NCBI RefSeq assembly: GCF_029227915.1
Contig: NC_079886.1
Location: forward strand, 7,628,001-7,692,000
Source of the DNA: Hydractinia symbiolongicarpus
Taxonomy: Eukaryota > Cnidaria > Hydrozoa > Anthoathecata > Hydractiniidae
DNA length: 64,000 nucleotides
Direction: 5' to 3'
Positions 1-11,689 of the stretch are shown in pieces. The position numbers and the translations under genes were made by a program. Each line of letters opens with the position of its first letter. Position 1 is the stretch's first letter. The notes beneath the pieces were generated by a model. That model worked only from the letters and a program-made list of their open reading frames with translations, did no database searches and was not told the origin of the DNA.

Positions 1-650
<650 letters not shown>

Positions 651-1300
651 CCAGCCGAGATAATTACTTTCCAACAAGTCCATCCTCTTTGAGATACGCT
701 TGACTGGATGGTTAAAATGTAACCGTAGCATGATTTCTAACCCACTTTCAGGAATGAGCAAGACATTGGGTTCCGTTTGTTTGCAACTGTTACGGAAACT
801 GTGCCTTCCTCGTGCAAAAAATGTAAACAAATCGAGGAATCTGGCATGGAATATGACCAACTGTCATTTAACCAATTCTGTCGACACATGTTATCGTTAC
901 TGCACAATAATACGGACCCACTTAAAGAGAAATTGCGTTTGATTCTTTTATTACAACAACTGCTTGATTTACATACAATTTGTTTCAAGAACTGTTTTTG
1001 TAAACGTGGCATCCTCGACTTTCAACGAAGGCAGAAAAAGAATGCATTTATAAAATAATAACTTTAATCGCAACGCCATCATATTTTAAAAACAATTTCC
1101 GTTGATTTATTCGTTTGAAAACATTACCAAAAAAATGTGACATTCAAACGTTGTTATTCCAACGTTGTTATTACTTTATATTTTAATTTTCATTTTATTT
1201 CTTCATAAAGACCAGACGATAAAGTTGTCTCATACAGATGGATATAACATAGTATACTCAGACATTAAATCCAGAGGGCCCAAGCACTTCTTCTCAAATT
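651..1300. other. No supported gene; overlapping short ORFs
   Basis: Several short open frames overlap here on both strands. The longest plausible one is on plus at 777-1058. It begins with a CKKCKQ motif and continues with a Leu-rich stretch, which might be a transposase remnant. I do not recognise a family, and no splice-compatible partner exon is convincing. Confidence 0.3.
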
Positions 1301-1681
1301 TGTCCTGAAAGAGAACTAAACACTTTAGAAGAGGAAGTGGAATTGAAGAAAATACGACAAGAAAGAAATTGCTTTCCGTGCATGGAAATATGGAATTCAG
1401 GATGCTCTGGATACAAATTCAAGATTGAAATTCGAAAAGTTTTGTCAGGAAAACTTGACATTAACTGTCACGTCTTATCAGCCGGACAAGCTTTTCACCA
1501 TGTTGCAAAGCCATTGTTAGTATCAGAAGAGCTGATGACGGAAATCAAACAAGTTCTGTCACATCTACGAATAGCTGGCTGTGCAATTTCTAGAAATTTT
1601 GTAATATCAGTTGGAAATGGTGTGCTTTCTTTAAGATGCCCAAGAAAAAAGACAAAAAATATTGAAAAAAAGGCATCTTAA
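1275..1681 (+). pseudogene. Possible transposase-related fragment (pogo/jerky-like host family)
   Basis: The open frame covers 1337-1681 and is open upstream from about 1275. It encodes a charged segment (LEEEVELKKIRQER), a CFPC pair, and then a segment with the pattern RIAGCAISRNFVISVGNGVLS. That second part recalls the region ahead of the DDE domain in multicopy cnidarian pogo/jerky-type transposase proteins, where a basic loop is preceded by 'aG..isR.vvI...nGiL'. The frame ends in a Lys-rich tail with no catalytic domain downstream. I read it as an isolated transposon-derived piece. The family link rests on pattern memory only. Confidence 0.3.
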
Positions 1682-4359
1682 AATCAATGAAATAGGTTAA
1701 ACGAAGAGATTGATGAATCCTGCTCTGTATGCGTTCACATGGAAGAAAAAGATAGCAGAAAAAAAAGAATTTAGATGATAAAAGTCAAATTACTGGAACA
1801 TTTGCTGTTAACCTCTCTGGAGAGTTATTCTAACTTCTGGATATCTAAATCAACAAAAACGCCAGAAAAATTTCATTTCAAACAAACACCAAGATTGGTA
1901 TGCATTAGAAGTTTCTGGTCGACTTGAAAAGGGTATCAAGCCCTATAATGTCAAAGTTAATGTCCAACTAACCACGCTAAAATTAATCTATGCACGATGG
2001 ATAATTTTCTGGTTCGATGGTTAGGTATGAATTCCGAAAGGTTTTTTGTTTTGAAGCAGCCAAAAAAGCTAAATTACTTACAAACTTCAAAAACCCGTTC
2101 CGGGAAATCGAAATCATATGAAACACTATTTCTTTTCATTCGTATCGTTAACATGTTTATGATAAAACGTTAGGTTAATTATAATAATTCTTAACATGCC
2201 TATTTTAAATTCAAGGCAAATCTCTTAAGTTCCAATCAAGTATAAACTACATTAGGTATTTTATCATATTTTTTTTTATTGTTATGTTTGTTTACATTTT
2301 TCTTATTATCATATTTTCTAAATTTTGACATTTTTTTGTTTAGAAGAAAATTCCGTATTGAATTCTTTCATATTCCCTTGTCTTGAAGTGCATAAAAAGG
2401 TTCCAGATTAGACGTTCCAGATAAACCGACGTCAAAGTATTGCCCGAGCTTGTGAGGGCAATACGTGACAGAGGTCAATATTCGAAGGTATTGCCCGAAA
2501 TAAACAGTTATTATATGGATTATTATTCGGGTACTGCATTTTGCGAGCAAAAATTCACATTATTCCACAGGTTCATAGTTCGTGTTCTTTGTAATATTTT
2601 AAAATATTGTAAAAAGTCAATATTTTTTATTTGGTATAACTTTTTTTATATTTCTTCTCGGTTTATTTGTTATTTCAATTTATTTATACTTTTCTTTTTT
2701 TTTTCTTAGCTCCCCTTATTCAAACATTATTTTGTTGAATTTTTCCTACATTAGTATCATTGCGGGATGTGAGTTTTTGTTTGTTTGTTTGTTGTTCTGC
2801 TACTTTCTTCCGCAATCTTGGAAACAAAAAAAGAACTCCAAGGATAGCTCTGTTATACAGACTAGATGTCCTTTAAAAATATGCTTATCATATCCTGTGT
2901 CTTTTGTCCTCACACTTTTATTCTAATTTTTTTTTTGATTGCCTTACACGCTCGAACGTTTGCCTTAAATAACTTTTTACTGTTACACTGTTACCTTACA
3001 CAAAAACAAAATTTCATAGGCTTGTGGCATGTCTTATTTGGTATGAAACACAAGTAGATGGCCCAATAAGATGTGTTGCGCTTAACATGCTGGGTACAAA
3101 TATTTTGACAGCTTATAAAGAAACTGACCTGCTTACCAAGATTCATACTGCCCCAAATATTGATCCATTACCATGTCGTAAGTTGGTGGCAGTCTGTCTA
3201 GACTGTTACAGCATTGGCTATGAGTAGGCCTTATATCCTATACAGGAACCTTAGGCTACCATTTTATTTTCTGTTAAAGTATTACTTCTAATTTGTGTTA
3301 CACTTGACAACGCACAGTTTATTTATTTATTGTTATATAGTTGATATCACAATTATATATGTTACTGTTCTGTAACCATTTAATTACTTTTGGAATTTAT
3401 TCTTAGGTAATCTGTTTCTGTATGTTAAGTGTGTATTTCTATTGTTCTATTATTTGTATTGATAGTATTCCCTTAGGAGTTATATGTATTATGTATTGTG
3501 AAGTCCTATTATGGTTACATTTTGTGGGTCTTGCTGTGTTTGTTTTCTATGCTGTTCAGTTTGTGGATGTTCTTGGTGGAGTAGGTTGTATTTGTGGAAG
3601 TGTTTTTTGGACAGTGTTTTAGTAAGACTTGATTATATTTTTTGTGTTCTCACTGTACTTTCAACATTCATCGTGACATTTTTGTTTCTGGCACTTTGGT
3701 CTCTCCTGTTTATGTTAGCTTACTTTTTTTGTTGCTAGGTTTAATATTTTAGTTATAGTTGTCTTGTATCTTGTGTTTAGCGTCTTGGATTCTTTTATGA
3801 TATTCTTGTGTATGAACAATACAAATCCTTGTCAGCAAAACCCTTGCAGTTGTTTTGTTTGGTCTGCAGTAATATAGACCATAACCGGAAAGGTGAAAGT
3901 GTATTTTAGAGATAAAATTTTTAATTCTAAAATTGTTACAAAATTGAAGCTTTCCTGTTTTCTACATCGCGTTCAATGTAATCTAAGTTTTGCTTCACCA
4001 TTATGTTGTCGTTGTTACTACAGCGAATTGTAAATATAAGTATCAATTAGTAAAAACGAAATGGAGATGTTATATTATGCACTGTGCCTCACCAAACAAA
4101 TACTTTAAAACTACATTTTTCCATAGTTAAATTTTATTTTCATTTCTGCAGCTTTCTGATTCTTCAAACATTTCCTCTCACAACGTTACCCAGTCTGCTA
4201 GGTTCCAAAAGAAAAATTAGTTTCTTTTAAGTTTTGAGTTAGTGTTTTCCTTACAAAGAACGTGTTTTCGTTAATTATATATTTTACCCGTAACGATCTA
4301 CTTGATGTATTTCCAGTGAGGCTAACTTGACGCGTATGGCTGATTTAAGTTCTGTCATA
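1682..4359. other. AT-rich intergenic DNA without a supported gene
   Basis: Only short low-complexity frames occur here, rich in Phe, Tyr and Ile as expected from AT-rich DNA. The one structured element I see is the hairpin at 2437-2464, listed separately. Nothing else is recognisable. Confidence 0.6.
2437..2498. repeat. Short hairpin plus repeat shared with the EF-hand gene intron
   Basis: GTATTGCCC (2437-2445) pairs perfectly with GGGCAATAC (2456-2464) across a 10-base loop. Just downstream, CGAAGGTATTGCCCGA (2483-2498) is identical to 16 bases that recur at 59351-59366 and 59447-59462 in the 96-bp tandem repeat. This suggests a small foldback element family with copies at both ends of the window. 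Confidence 0.5.
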
Positions 4360-4815
4360 TCAACCGTCTAATACTGCCTTCTTCGTCACAACTTTTGATT
4401 TCAGCATTGATCTTACTTTTCGGAATACTTCTAGTAATATCCCTATCAATATGAGACCAAATGCAAGACCAATTAAAAAACGGAAGAATGTTTCGTTTAA
4501 TAAATCCTTGATGTGATTATAATACAAGGTCTCAATCTTCAGTTTAGTTTGAAATTCTCTGACAGAGGTATACGCAAACTCTCTTTCCAGAGTTTCAAAG
4601 CATTTCCAGCAAAATAACGTAAAATCTGTAAAATCAGATACGAGGATAGATAAGTTAATAATTAGTGGGGCTGATGCATCATCTGCACTAATATTGTCTT
4701 GATATGCAAATCCAACATCTTCGTATGTAAGACCAGCGAAAATGTTTTTCAATGGGCCTATTTCCGTACGAAATTTTACATAAAAAATGTTACCAACCAA
4801 ATTAATAATATTCAT
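4360..4815 (-). CDS. Unrecognised membrane-protein ORF
   Basis: This is an open frame of about 151 codons. An ATG lies at 4815; the frame is open one codon further to a GTG. The product has an N-terminal half rich in Ile, Asn and Asp, a CWKC motif near the middle, a charged stretch, one strong transmembrane segment (pattern FLIGLAFGLILIGILLEVF) and a short basic tail (RKVRSMLKSKVVTKK). The topology is that of a type I or tail-anchored protein with a cytosolic basic end. No neighbouring exon with matching phase was found and I recognise no family. It may be the last exon of a gene whose start I cannot see, or a chance ORF. The composition is less AT-biased toward Phe/Lys repeats than the surrounding noise ORFs. 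Confidence 0.35.
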   Translation of the reverse strand: MNIINLVGNIFYVKFRTEIGPLKNIFAGLTYEDVGFAYQDNISADDASAPLIINLSILVSDFTDFTLFCWKCFETLEREFAYTSVREFQTKLKIETLYYNHIKDLLNETFFRFLIGLAFGLILIGILLEVFRKVRSMLKSKVVTKKAVLDG

Positions 4816-4818
4816 CAC

Positions 4819-5988
4819 ATATGGGGAGGGGTGGGGACTTATCCTCGGGTTGGAATATGCTTAGTTGTTTATGGTAAGTCATCTTTATTTTGTTATACAG
4901 TTAATTAGCGTAGTTGACAAATACGAAAAAAAAAAGTTCGTGATTATTTTTTACATAATGTGTTTGAGAAAAAGATAAGAGAAACGACTATATCCAATTA
5001 AATAGCTCGTTGAATTGTTGTCGCACACCAATCATGATACCATATTTTAAGTTTTGCATAATTTATTTACCATTTTAAATATTTCTAGCAGTTACAGAAA
5101 CGTGCTTTGAGACAATAAAAAAATTGTTGTGTTGCAAGTTTCAAGTTCGAAGGATAATCCTAACATGAGATTACGCCCGCCCCCCGAACCCGAATAGGGT
5201 TAACATACCGTTTTTACAGAAATACCTAGATTCTTCTAGCTATATAGCTAGGGATAGATGGCAACTTTTTGGGAGTCTGGCAGTACTAGTAGCCACCCTG
5301 GTTAAACTTATGATTAAAAATATAAGCTCATGATTGAAAACCGAAATCTACTGATTAAATAGTTAGCTAACTAGTGTGCTAAATTTGTATGTGTAGTGAG
5401 ACTTTTACTTAGCTAGCTATAACAGAGACTGGCTACGTCACTAATTTCACATTTACATGTAGTTTAAACATAAAAAAGATTTTTAAAAATTCAAATAAGT
5501 GCTTTTAAGTCATCATCAAATTAAATTTCTTTTCAGTATCTCCCAATGTGCTGTCAGATCTGCTTTCTCAAGTTGTGCTCAATCACGAATTAACTAGGTC
5601 CCCACAAACATATTGTTGAATATATTTACGTGACCAGACAGGTCCAGAGCTACTGGGATCGAAAATGAAAAGCGAAAGCGCACAATTTGACCACCTGCTT
5701 GCATTGCTGAATCCGAAAAGAAAACTTTATTTCCTAAAATTACCGAAAATGGCCAACATTGCAAAATAACGAATTATAATTGGTATACTAAGTGCGAACG
5801 GCCAAAACAAAGTCAGTCAACATGTCAGTAAAAATATCCTATTTTTTCACTGTTGCTCCTGAGCGGAATCGCCGATTGAGATCACAGAGCTAATTATCAT
5901 CAAAAATGGCGTATATTAAAATAATTGCATTCATTTTAATCACTTAATTTAATTTACTTAGGTTAATAAATTAAGGTTATTAAATTAT
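4819..5988. other. Intergenic, nothing recognised
   Basis: AT-rich sequence with a C-rich patch near 5176-5190 and CTAG/AGCT-rich palindromic words around 5238-5250 and 5360-5420. There is no ORF of note and no repeat that I can tie to another copy in the window. Confidence 0.5.
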
Positions 5989-6300
5989 TTAAAGGGGAAC
6001 TCCAGTAAAAATCACTTTTTTCTTTTTTGTTTTATACATACTCATAAAAGCATAAGAAATCAAAAAAAACTTACTTCACTTGTTTTTCTTATTTAAAATT
6101 GTTGTGCCAGCCTTCGCATATTCAATTTTTTTCTCATAAAAAACGGACAGGCACGATTTCATTTAGGACTGGACCCGATTAAAAATAAGGACATCACATC
6201 GTGCAGAAAGTTTAAGCGAGCGCAGAAAACGTTCATGTTAAGACTTATAGCTTACATTAAATCGCTTTTTGTATGTAATTTACGTTTAAATCTTTAAAGA

Positions 6301-6525
6301 ATGGATAGTTGCTCTGTGTTTCGATGTACCAATCGATCAGAGAAGTGTAAAGAAGTAAGTTTTCACAGAATCCCGTCTATGGAAAAGAAAGAACTCAAAA
6401 ATGGCTAAACAAAATACGTCGCGCAGGTGATCTACCAAGCGATCAAAGTTTTTATATTTGGTTGGCGTACTTTACAGATGTTCTTTTAAAGAGATCTCCA
6501 GGAAATAAAATTCCATATTAAAATA
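6301..6525 (+). pseudogene. Broken THAP zinc finger of the Kolobok-like transposase
   Basis: From the ATG at 6301 the frame gives MDSCSVFRCTNRSEK, the first half of a THAP C2CH finger (C-X4-C), followed by the conserved FHRIP motif. A one-base frameshift in the A-run near 6400 moves the sequence into another frame. That frame continues the domain with KWLNKIRRAG, then the region that normally carries the Cys-x-x-His pair and DCF, and then the usual KRSPGNKI-type tail. In the expected C-x-x-H position the codons now read Trp-Leu-Ala-Tyr, so zinc ligands are lost. The fragment is not functional. Identification as THAP is confident from motif order; assignment to Kolobok rests on the TTAA ends. 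Confidence 0.72.
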
Positions 6526-6546
6526 ATGACACTTTGTAAAAATGTA

Positions 6547-6652
6547 TCTGTCTGTCTGTTCCGTCTGTTCCGTCTGTTCCGTCTGTTCCGTCTGTTCCGT
6601 CTGTTCCGTCCGTCTGTTCCGTCCGTCTGTTCCGTCCGTCTGTCCGTCCGTC
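6547..6652. repeat. Microsatellite, unit CCGTCTGTT and shorter variants
   Basis: A tandem array built of 9-bp CCGTCTGTT units with interspersed CCGTCCGTC units and a flanking (CTGT)n run. It lies inside the Kolobok-like element. Open frames read through it only because the unit is a multiple of three. Confidence 0.93.
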
Positions 6653-7461
6653 GACAAGTTATACCAACTTCCAATATAAACACAGACAAAAAAGTGTTCT
6701 AGTTACACATGTATCTTTCGTAGCGCTGAAGTTTCTATTCTTTGTTTTTCAAAAAGAAGCTTATTTGATGGAAGGACATTGGTCCTCTATCATGAAGAAA
6801 ATTTCAAAGTGACATAAAATTTGTTTGCATTTGTGCGCAAAAAAGCGCGTGCGGAGAAAAAATATTGCTGAACTGTGAAATAAAAATAAATTGGCTTGTA
6901 ACGTAAGAAAGATTTTTAACTGAAGCAAATGATAAAGTTTTTTGACAAAAAGAATGATAAAAAAAGCGAATAAATATATTTTCATTTCTTTAGAAAGAAA
7001 TTATTTTACTAACATTGCTTTAAGTCAGTAAAAGATATCTCGTCACTTTGCATCATTATTATTTTCTCCCTTGTGAGACAAAAGAGGTTCAAAGTCGTGT
7101 GGCTGTAGCTTTGTAAAGTCTTTTTCATTCTATGTATTCTAAGTTATAATCTTCGTCATTATTACAATACATCTTATCAACGTACAATGTAAACAGTAAG
7201 TAAACAAACTTTAAGAAGGTGTGATGCTGAGCTCACAAAGCTTCTGCACAATGTGACGTATGCTTATTTATTCGGACCTAGTCCTCTCGACTTTACGCGA
7301 CCTTGCAAATTCATTTAAAATTGAAAATGTTTACAGACTCGATTAAGGTATAAATAAAGATTTTTAACGATTGCAATAGGTTTATTCTGGCATATTTATG
7401 TATTGTCTTACCATAATAACATTTTTTTCAAATATTTTTTTTCCCTGGAGTGCCCCTTTAA

Positions 7462-9105
7462 GGAAATAAGTTTCTAGAATTTATTTTAATCAATAATAAG
7501 ATTTCCGATTAAGCAACCACCTTGTTTTTAAAAACTCGCGGAAATATCAAAGGAATATCGGTAACCCTTTTGGACGCACAGACAGATGACGGCTATTATT
7601 ATAAAGACTAGTTGTTACCCCGCAGAAGACTCCACAGATTCGTCCTTTAAATTTGCCTGTCGCAACAAAGTGGATAAAAATATTGCATTTGATATTTGTG
7701 TTTCTGCAGCACGTCTTTCTAACTCAACTTTATTGTTAAAAATTAAGTGGAAAAAGTCACGGGCAATTGAATATTGTTGTTATTGAATACTATAGATATT
7801 ACCATGTTTTAAAAAGGCGAGTTTATTCTAGGCTATACGTTTCGTAAGCCACAGCTGTCTTCGACGTGCAATAATTGTAATCATCTTTGACTATTTATTA
7901 GTTGCGAAGGTTATTAAAGGATCGAAATAGAATAAACTCGCTTGTTCATATCTATATTACGACATATTTTTTTTCATTTTAAACATTTTTTCGCTTTATT
8001 AATAAAACGATAAGAAGAAAAGTAAATTTTAAAGAGTTTTTTAAACAACTAGTATGGAAATTATAGAGCAAACGAGATCATGTCACGGGATTTTCAAGAA
8101 CAATAATGCCGCCCGAAAAATAATTTAAATGCAACATTATCATATATTTAACATGTAAAATTTGACCTCGAGACATTTTAAGGACTCGGGTAGAAAGAGA
8201 AAAAAAACATTTAACAAAAATTTTATGAAATGTTATGAAAACAAAATTCTTGTATGTGTAAACAAAAAAAATTTGTTTGTTAATTCTTTTCAAAATTTCA
8301 CAAGGTTTCGATTCGTAGATAAGGTTAAAACTGAAATAGTAACATTCTTGCGTTTGGCCAACGTGTAAAGAAAAGCGATGCTTCCATCTTGTTTAAGATC
8401 AACGGTAAATATGTTTTGTCGGGGGGGGGGAGTCGTGGATGTTTTCATGGAACTCTTCTAGATGGGATCTTTTGATAATGGCAAACACGTCGTCAACCCC
8501 GTCTGTTTGAGTATAGAACTTGTTATTTAACTCCGATTCGTTCCACGGTATTTCGAACATAGTATAACCGGAAGGTGTTAAATTAAAGGAACCGCTTTTT
8601 CTATTAAAATCAATTGCAATTGCTCAACATAGAGATTCCATGATATAATTAAATCGGTAAGAAGTGACACTGAGTCAGGTGTATCACGTGGTTTTATTTA
8701 AAGTTGTTAGCTGTTTAAAGCTTAAAGAGCTCTGGGGAGAAAATAATATTCAGGCTAATTCTTGGCTTTTTTGAATAATCTTTTCTTATGTTGAGAAATT
8801 TGACGTGGATTTAATTTGTCGATCGCCTGGAATGGGAATTTTGGAGTGAATTAAACTTGGTGGGACAAAATTTTTGCAAATTTTGCGTGAAGGAATTTAA
8901 GTTGGTGATGGAGTCATATTTAATAAAGAAAAGATTGGCGAAAAGCCTTATTAGTTAATTTTTCTTGCACTTTGATTAGCTAATCCACCCGATATATTCT
9001 ATATTTTAATTTTCTACTGAGAAATGAGTTCAATCTTTACTCATTTTTCAATTCAATTCTGCAGTGCAAAAAAATTAAACGAAAATAAATATACACAGTT
9101 CAATT
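7462..9105. other. Intergenic, nothing firmly recognised
   Basis: No supported gene. A G-run of nine or more lies near 8421. The stretch around 7555-7690, with acagacagatgacggctatt and cctgtcgcaacaaagtgg words, resembles pieces near 38890-38925 and 41925-41975. It may belong to a common short dispersed repeat. Short ORFs on both strands at 8078-8368 overlap each other and look like noise. Confidence 0.45.
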
Positions 9106-9501
9106 ATATTGTTTTGTTTGCATATAATCATTAGTAATAAGGTGCTCTCCAGCGCTAAGAATGATTAGTACACTTGTGACTTTAGGGGGATCTAAAAACA
9201 TGTTAACATGTTAGGAGACTTTTGCAATTTGAAAAAAAAGAATGCGTAAAATTGGCTCTTGTTTAGCTAGTTTAACGCCAGCCCCTTTAACGCCAACTCC
9301 TCTTTCACCAGGGGGGAATTTTGCCGTACCGCCATATAAAAGCCGCATTTAAAGCAACAAAAATGAAATTGATAAAAGTACCCACCAAGTTAACTCTAGA
9401 TCAATTATATTTATTTATTTATTTATTTATTTATTTCGTTCGACAGTATCTATTTCCTAGTATTCATCATCTTCATCATCTTTCATTTCGGCTACAATTA
9501 A
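9106..9501 (+). repeat. Dispersed repeat, copy 2, interrupted by Copia
   Basis: Same order of blocks as in 1-650, including 'ccgccatataaaagccgc' and the TTTA array (here 9409-9436). The match runs up to 'ttcggctacaatta', where the Copia 5' LTR starts at 9502. The continuation of the repeat is not found after the Copia 3' end at 16587, so the right part was lost. Confidence 0.7.
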
Positions 9502-9715
9502 TGTTAATCTTCCATTCTAGGCGATTACTAATAAGAATCAATTGGTGGTGGGGTTTACTTGTGTTGAACCAATCTTGCTGGTGAAATCGTTGTGTTTATA
9601 ATAGTGGTATATATTGTGTTGTGTGTAAATCAATTGGGTTTATTTGGTGTTGCGGTATTAGGAGAACTGTGAAGGTTACCTACAGGTTAGTCATACACAT
9701 AGTGCGAGTTTAACA
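9502..9715 (+). repeat. Copia 5' LTR (214 bp)
   Basis: It starts TGTTAATCTTCC and its first 80 bases are repeated at 16508-16587. The end is inferred from the terminal TTAACA, which is the exact inverted complement of the first six bases, and from the adjacent primer-binding-site-like sequence at 9718. Confidence 0.8.
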
Positions 9716-9717
9716 AA

Positions 9718-9729
9718 TGGTAGCTGAGG
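9718..9729 (+). other. Copia primer-binding-site-like sequence
   Basis: TGGTAGCTGAGG lies two bases after the LTR end. It resembles the TGGTATCAGAGC initiator-Met-tRNA site common in Copia elements, with several differences, so the tRNA is inferred. Confidence 0.55.
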
Positions 9730-9755
9730 AATAAAATTGCAAAGTATCATAGAGA

Positions 9756-11689
9756 AATGTCAAAAAGTTGGGTACCCCCACCATCATTGAATAGAGTCCA
9801 GTTACAAAGACTGGAAAAAAGAAGTTCAAATATGGCAAGCACTCACGGAACTAAAGGCGGAAAAACAAGGGCCAGCTATATTCATGGGTTTGAAAGGAAA
9901 AGCTAAAGAAGCAGTATTAGAATTGGAAATTGAACAAATCAGCGCCACAACTGGGGTAAAAGCTATTACTGACAGATAGGACAAAATTTACTTAAAGGAT
10001 GAAAATCAAACTGCGTACCTGGCTTATGAAACCTTTGAAAAATTTAAACGACCCTCTGAGATGAGCATGAATGATTACCTTATATAGTTTGAACGATTAT
10101 ATCACAAAATCCAAGTTCACCGTATGGAACTTCCTGATGGAGTTTTGGCATACCGAGTTTTACAAAGCGCTAATCTTACATCAGAGCAGCAACAGTTGGC
10201 TAGAGCAACTATAAATGAATTACGCTATGATTCAATGGTATTACAGTTAAAGAAAATATTTGGTGATACTGTGGCCTCATCTGTGTCAAATGATGCTGTA
10301 AAGATAGAGCCTGTTTTACAGGCAAGTGCAGATTCTACGGAGCAGAATTATTTCACTAAAAGAGGTGGACATCAGCATTCAAGTTTTAAAAGAGGAAGGG
10401 CTGCAGCACCAAATCAAAGATATGGATGGAGGAAAACCAGATCCAGTAACAGAGTAATGAATCCGTCTGATGAATTTGGAAATATTTCAAAGTGCAATAT
10501 TTGTGAGTCCATTTATCACTGGGCTGTGAATTGTCCCCATTCTTATGAGAATCAGGAGTCTGAAGATGTGACAAAGGAAGAGAGTCGTTCAAAAGTTACA
10601 TTTTTTTCTAAAATGAAAGAAAGTGAAATGCAATCCCTTGTTGGTGAAACTTTGTCATGTGCAGTTTTAGACTGTGGTTGTACCAAAACAGTCTGTGGTA
10701 AGAATTGGTACCAATGTTTCATTGATAATATTGATAGTGATAAACTGCCAGAAGTGTATCCAGGGGAAACAAGATTTAAATTTGGAGATAGCGAAGCAGT
10801 TTGTTCCATAAAACGAGTAATCTTACCTGTAATCATTGGTTCAAAAGAGGTTAATCTAGAAACAGAAGTTGTACCCAATGAAATACCTTTGCTTTTGAGT
10901 CAAACATCTATGAGAAAAGCAGATGCAGTTTTAGATTTTAGCAACGATAGTGTTAAAATGTTCGGAGAATGCCATCCTTTAAAATTTACCACCACAGGTC
11001 ACTGTTGCATACCTTTAAACAACAACAGAATAGAATTAGATAAAAGGAATCATGACCATTTGCTTCCTCAAGTTGCCTTTGTATACGCAAGTGAAAAATC
11101 CAAAAGAAACAAGATCGTCAAACTTCATCGTCAGTTCTGTCATCCAAGTGCTGAAAAATTAAAATCTCTTATTAAAGCATCACATTCCTTTTTAGAGGAC
11201 CGGAGTGAAATTATGAAATTAATTGATAATGTCTCACACTCTTGTAAAGTATGCCTTAAGTATAGAAAACCAAGACCACGTCCTATTTTTGGCTTACCAA
11301 TGTCGTCGGAATTCAATCAGTGTGTGGCTTTAGATTTAGTGCAACTTTTACAATCCTTGTGGTTTATTCATATCATAGATACTTTCACAAGATTTTCATC
11401 TTCAAAGTTAACAAAGACAAATGATAAAGATGTGATAACAGACGTTATCTTTGAAATTTGGTTAGCAAGATTTGGTCAACCACGAAGGTTTCTGGCTGAC
11501 AATGGAGCAGAATTTATCAATAAAGTGTATGAAGAAATGTGTGAGCAATTTAACATAGAGTTTTCTACAACAGCAGCCGAAAGTCCTTGGTCGAATGGGC
11601 TATGTGAGCGACACAATGGTATCATTAAGGAAATGCTCAGTAAGATTATAGACGATACGAAATGTACACCTAATCGAGCACTTTTCTAG
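9756..11689 (+). pseudogene. Copia gag-protease-integrase reading frame (broken)
   Basis: The frame opens at 9756, shifts, then carries in-frame TAGs at 9977 and 10085 before an uninterrupted 521-codon stretch from 10124. In that stretch a gag zinc knuckle C-X2-C-X4-H-X4-C sits at residues 124-137. A retropepsin active-site region follows at residues 181-191, with Asp-Cys-Gly in place of the usual Asp-Ser/Thr-Gly. The integrase HHCC finger is His335, His340, Cys374, Cys377, and the catalytic triad is Asp404, Asp459 and Glu495 (35 residues between the last two). The frame ends in a TAG at 11687, after which the integrase C-terminus continues in sense. Gag (UBN2-like) lies N-terminal. The protein is not expressible as one piece. 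Confidence 0.88.

Larger units (their letters stand above)
5989..7461 (+). mobile_element. Kolobok-like DNA transposon remnant (TTAA target, THAP domain)
   Basis: The element runs 5993-7457. It begins AGGGGAACTCCAG and ends CTGGAGTGCCCCT, a 13-bp terminal inverted repeat with one mismatch. TTAA lies immediately outside both ends (5989-5992 and 7458-7461). A THAP-type zinc finger starts at 6301. TTAA target duplications together with a THAP-bearing transposase are the known signature of the Kolobok superfamily; piggyBac shares the TTAA but not the THAP domain, and P elements share the THAP domain but make 8-bp duplications. The rest of the transposase is missing, so the copy is internally deleted or decayed. 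A microsatellite occupies 6547-6652. Confidence 0.75.

Noticed and set aside
6547-6652. Regular short repeats resembling a CRISPR array
   Set aside because: Units are 9 bp with no unique spacers, and the genome is eukaryotic; it is a microsatellite.
6472-6689. Two overlapping minus-strand ORFs with Glu-Gln-Thr repeats
   Set aside because: They are translations of the CCGTCTGTT microsatellite, not genes.
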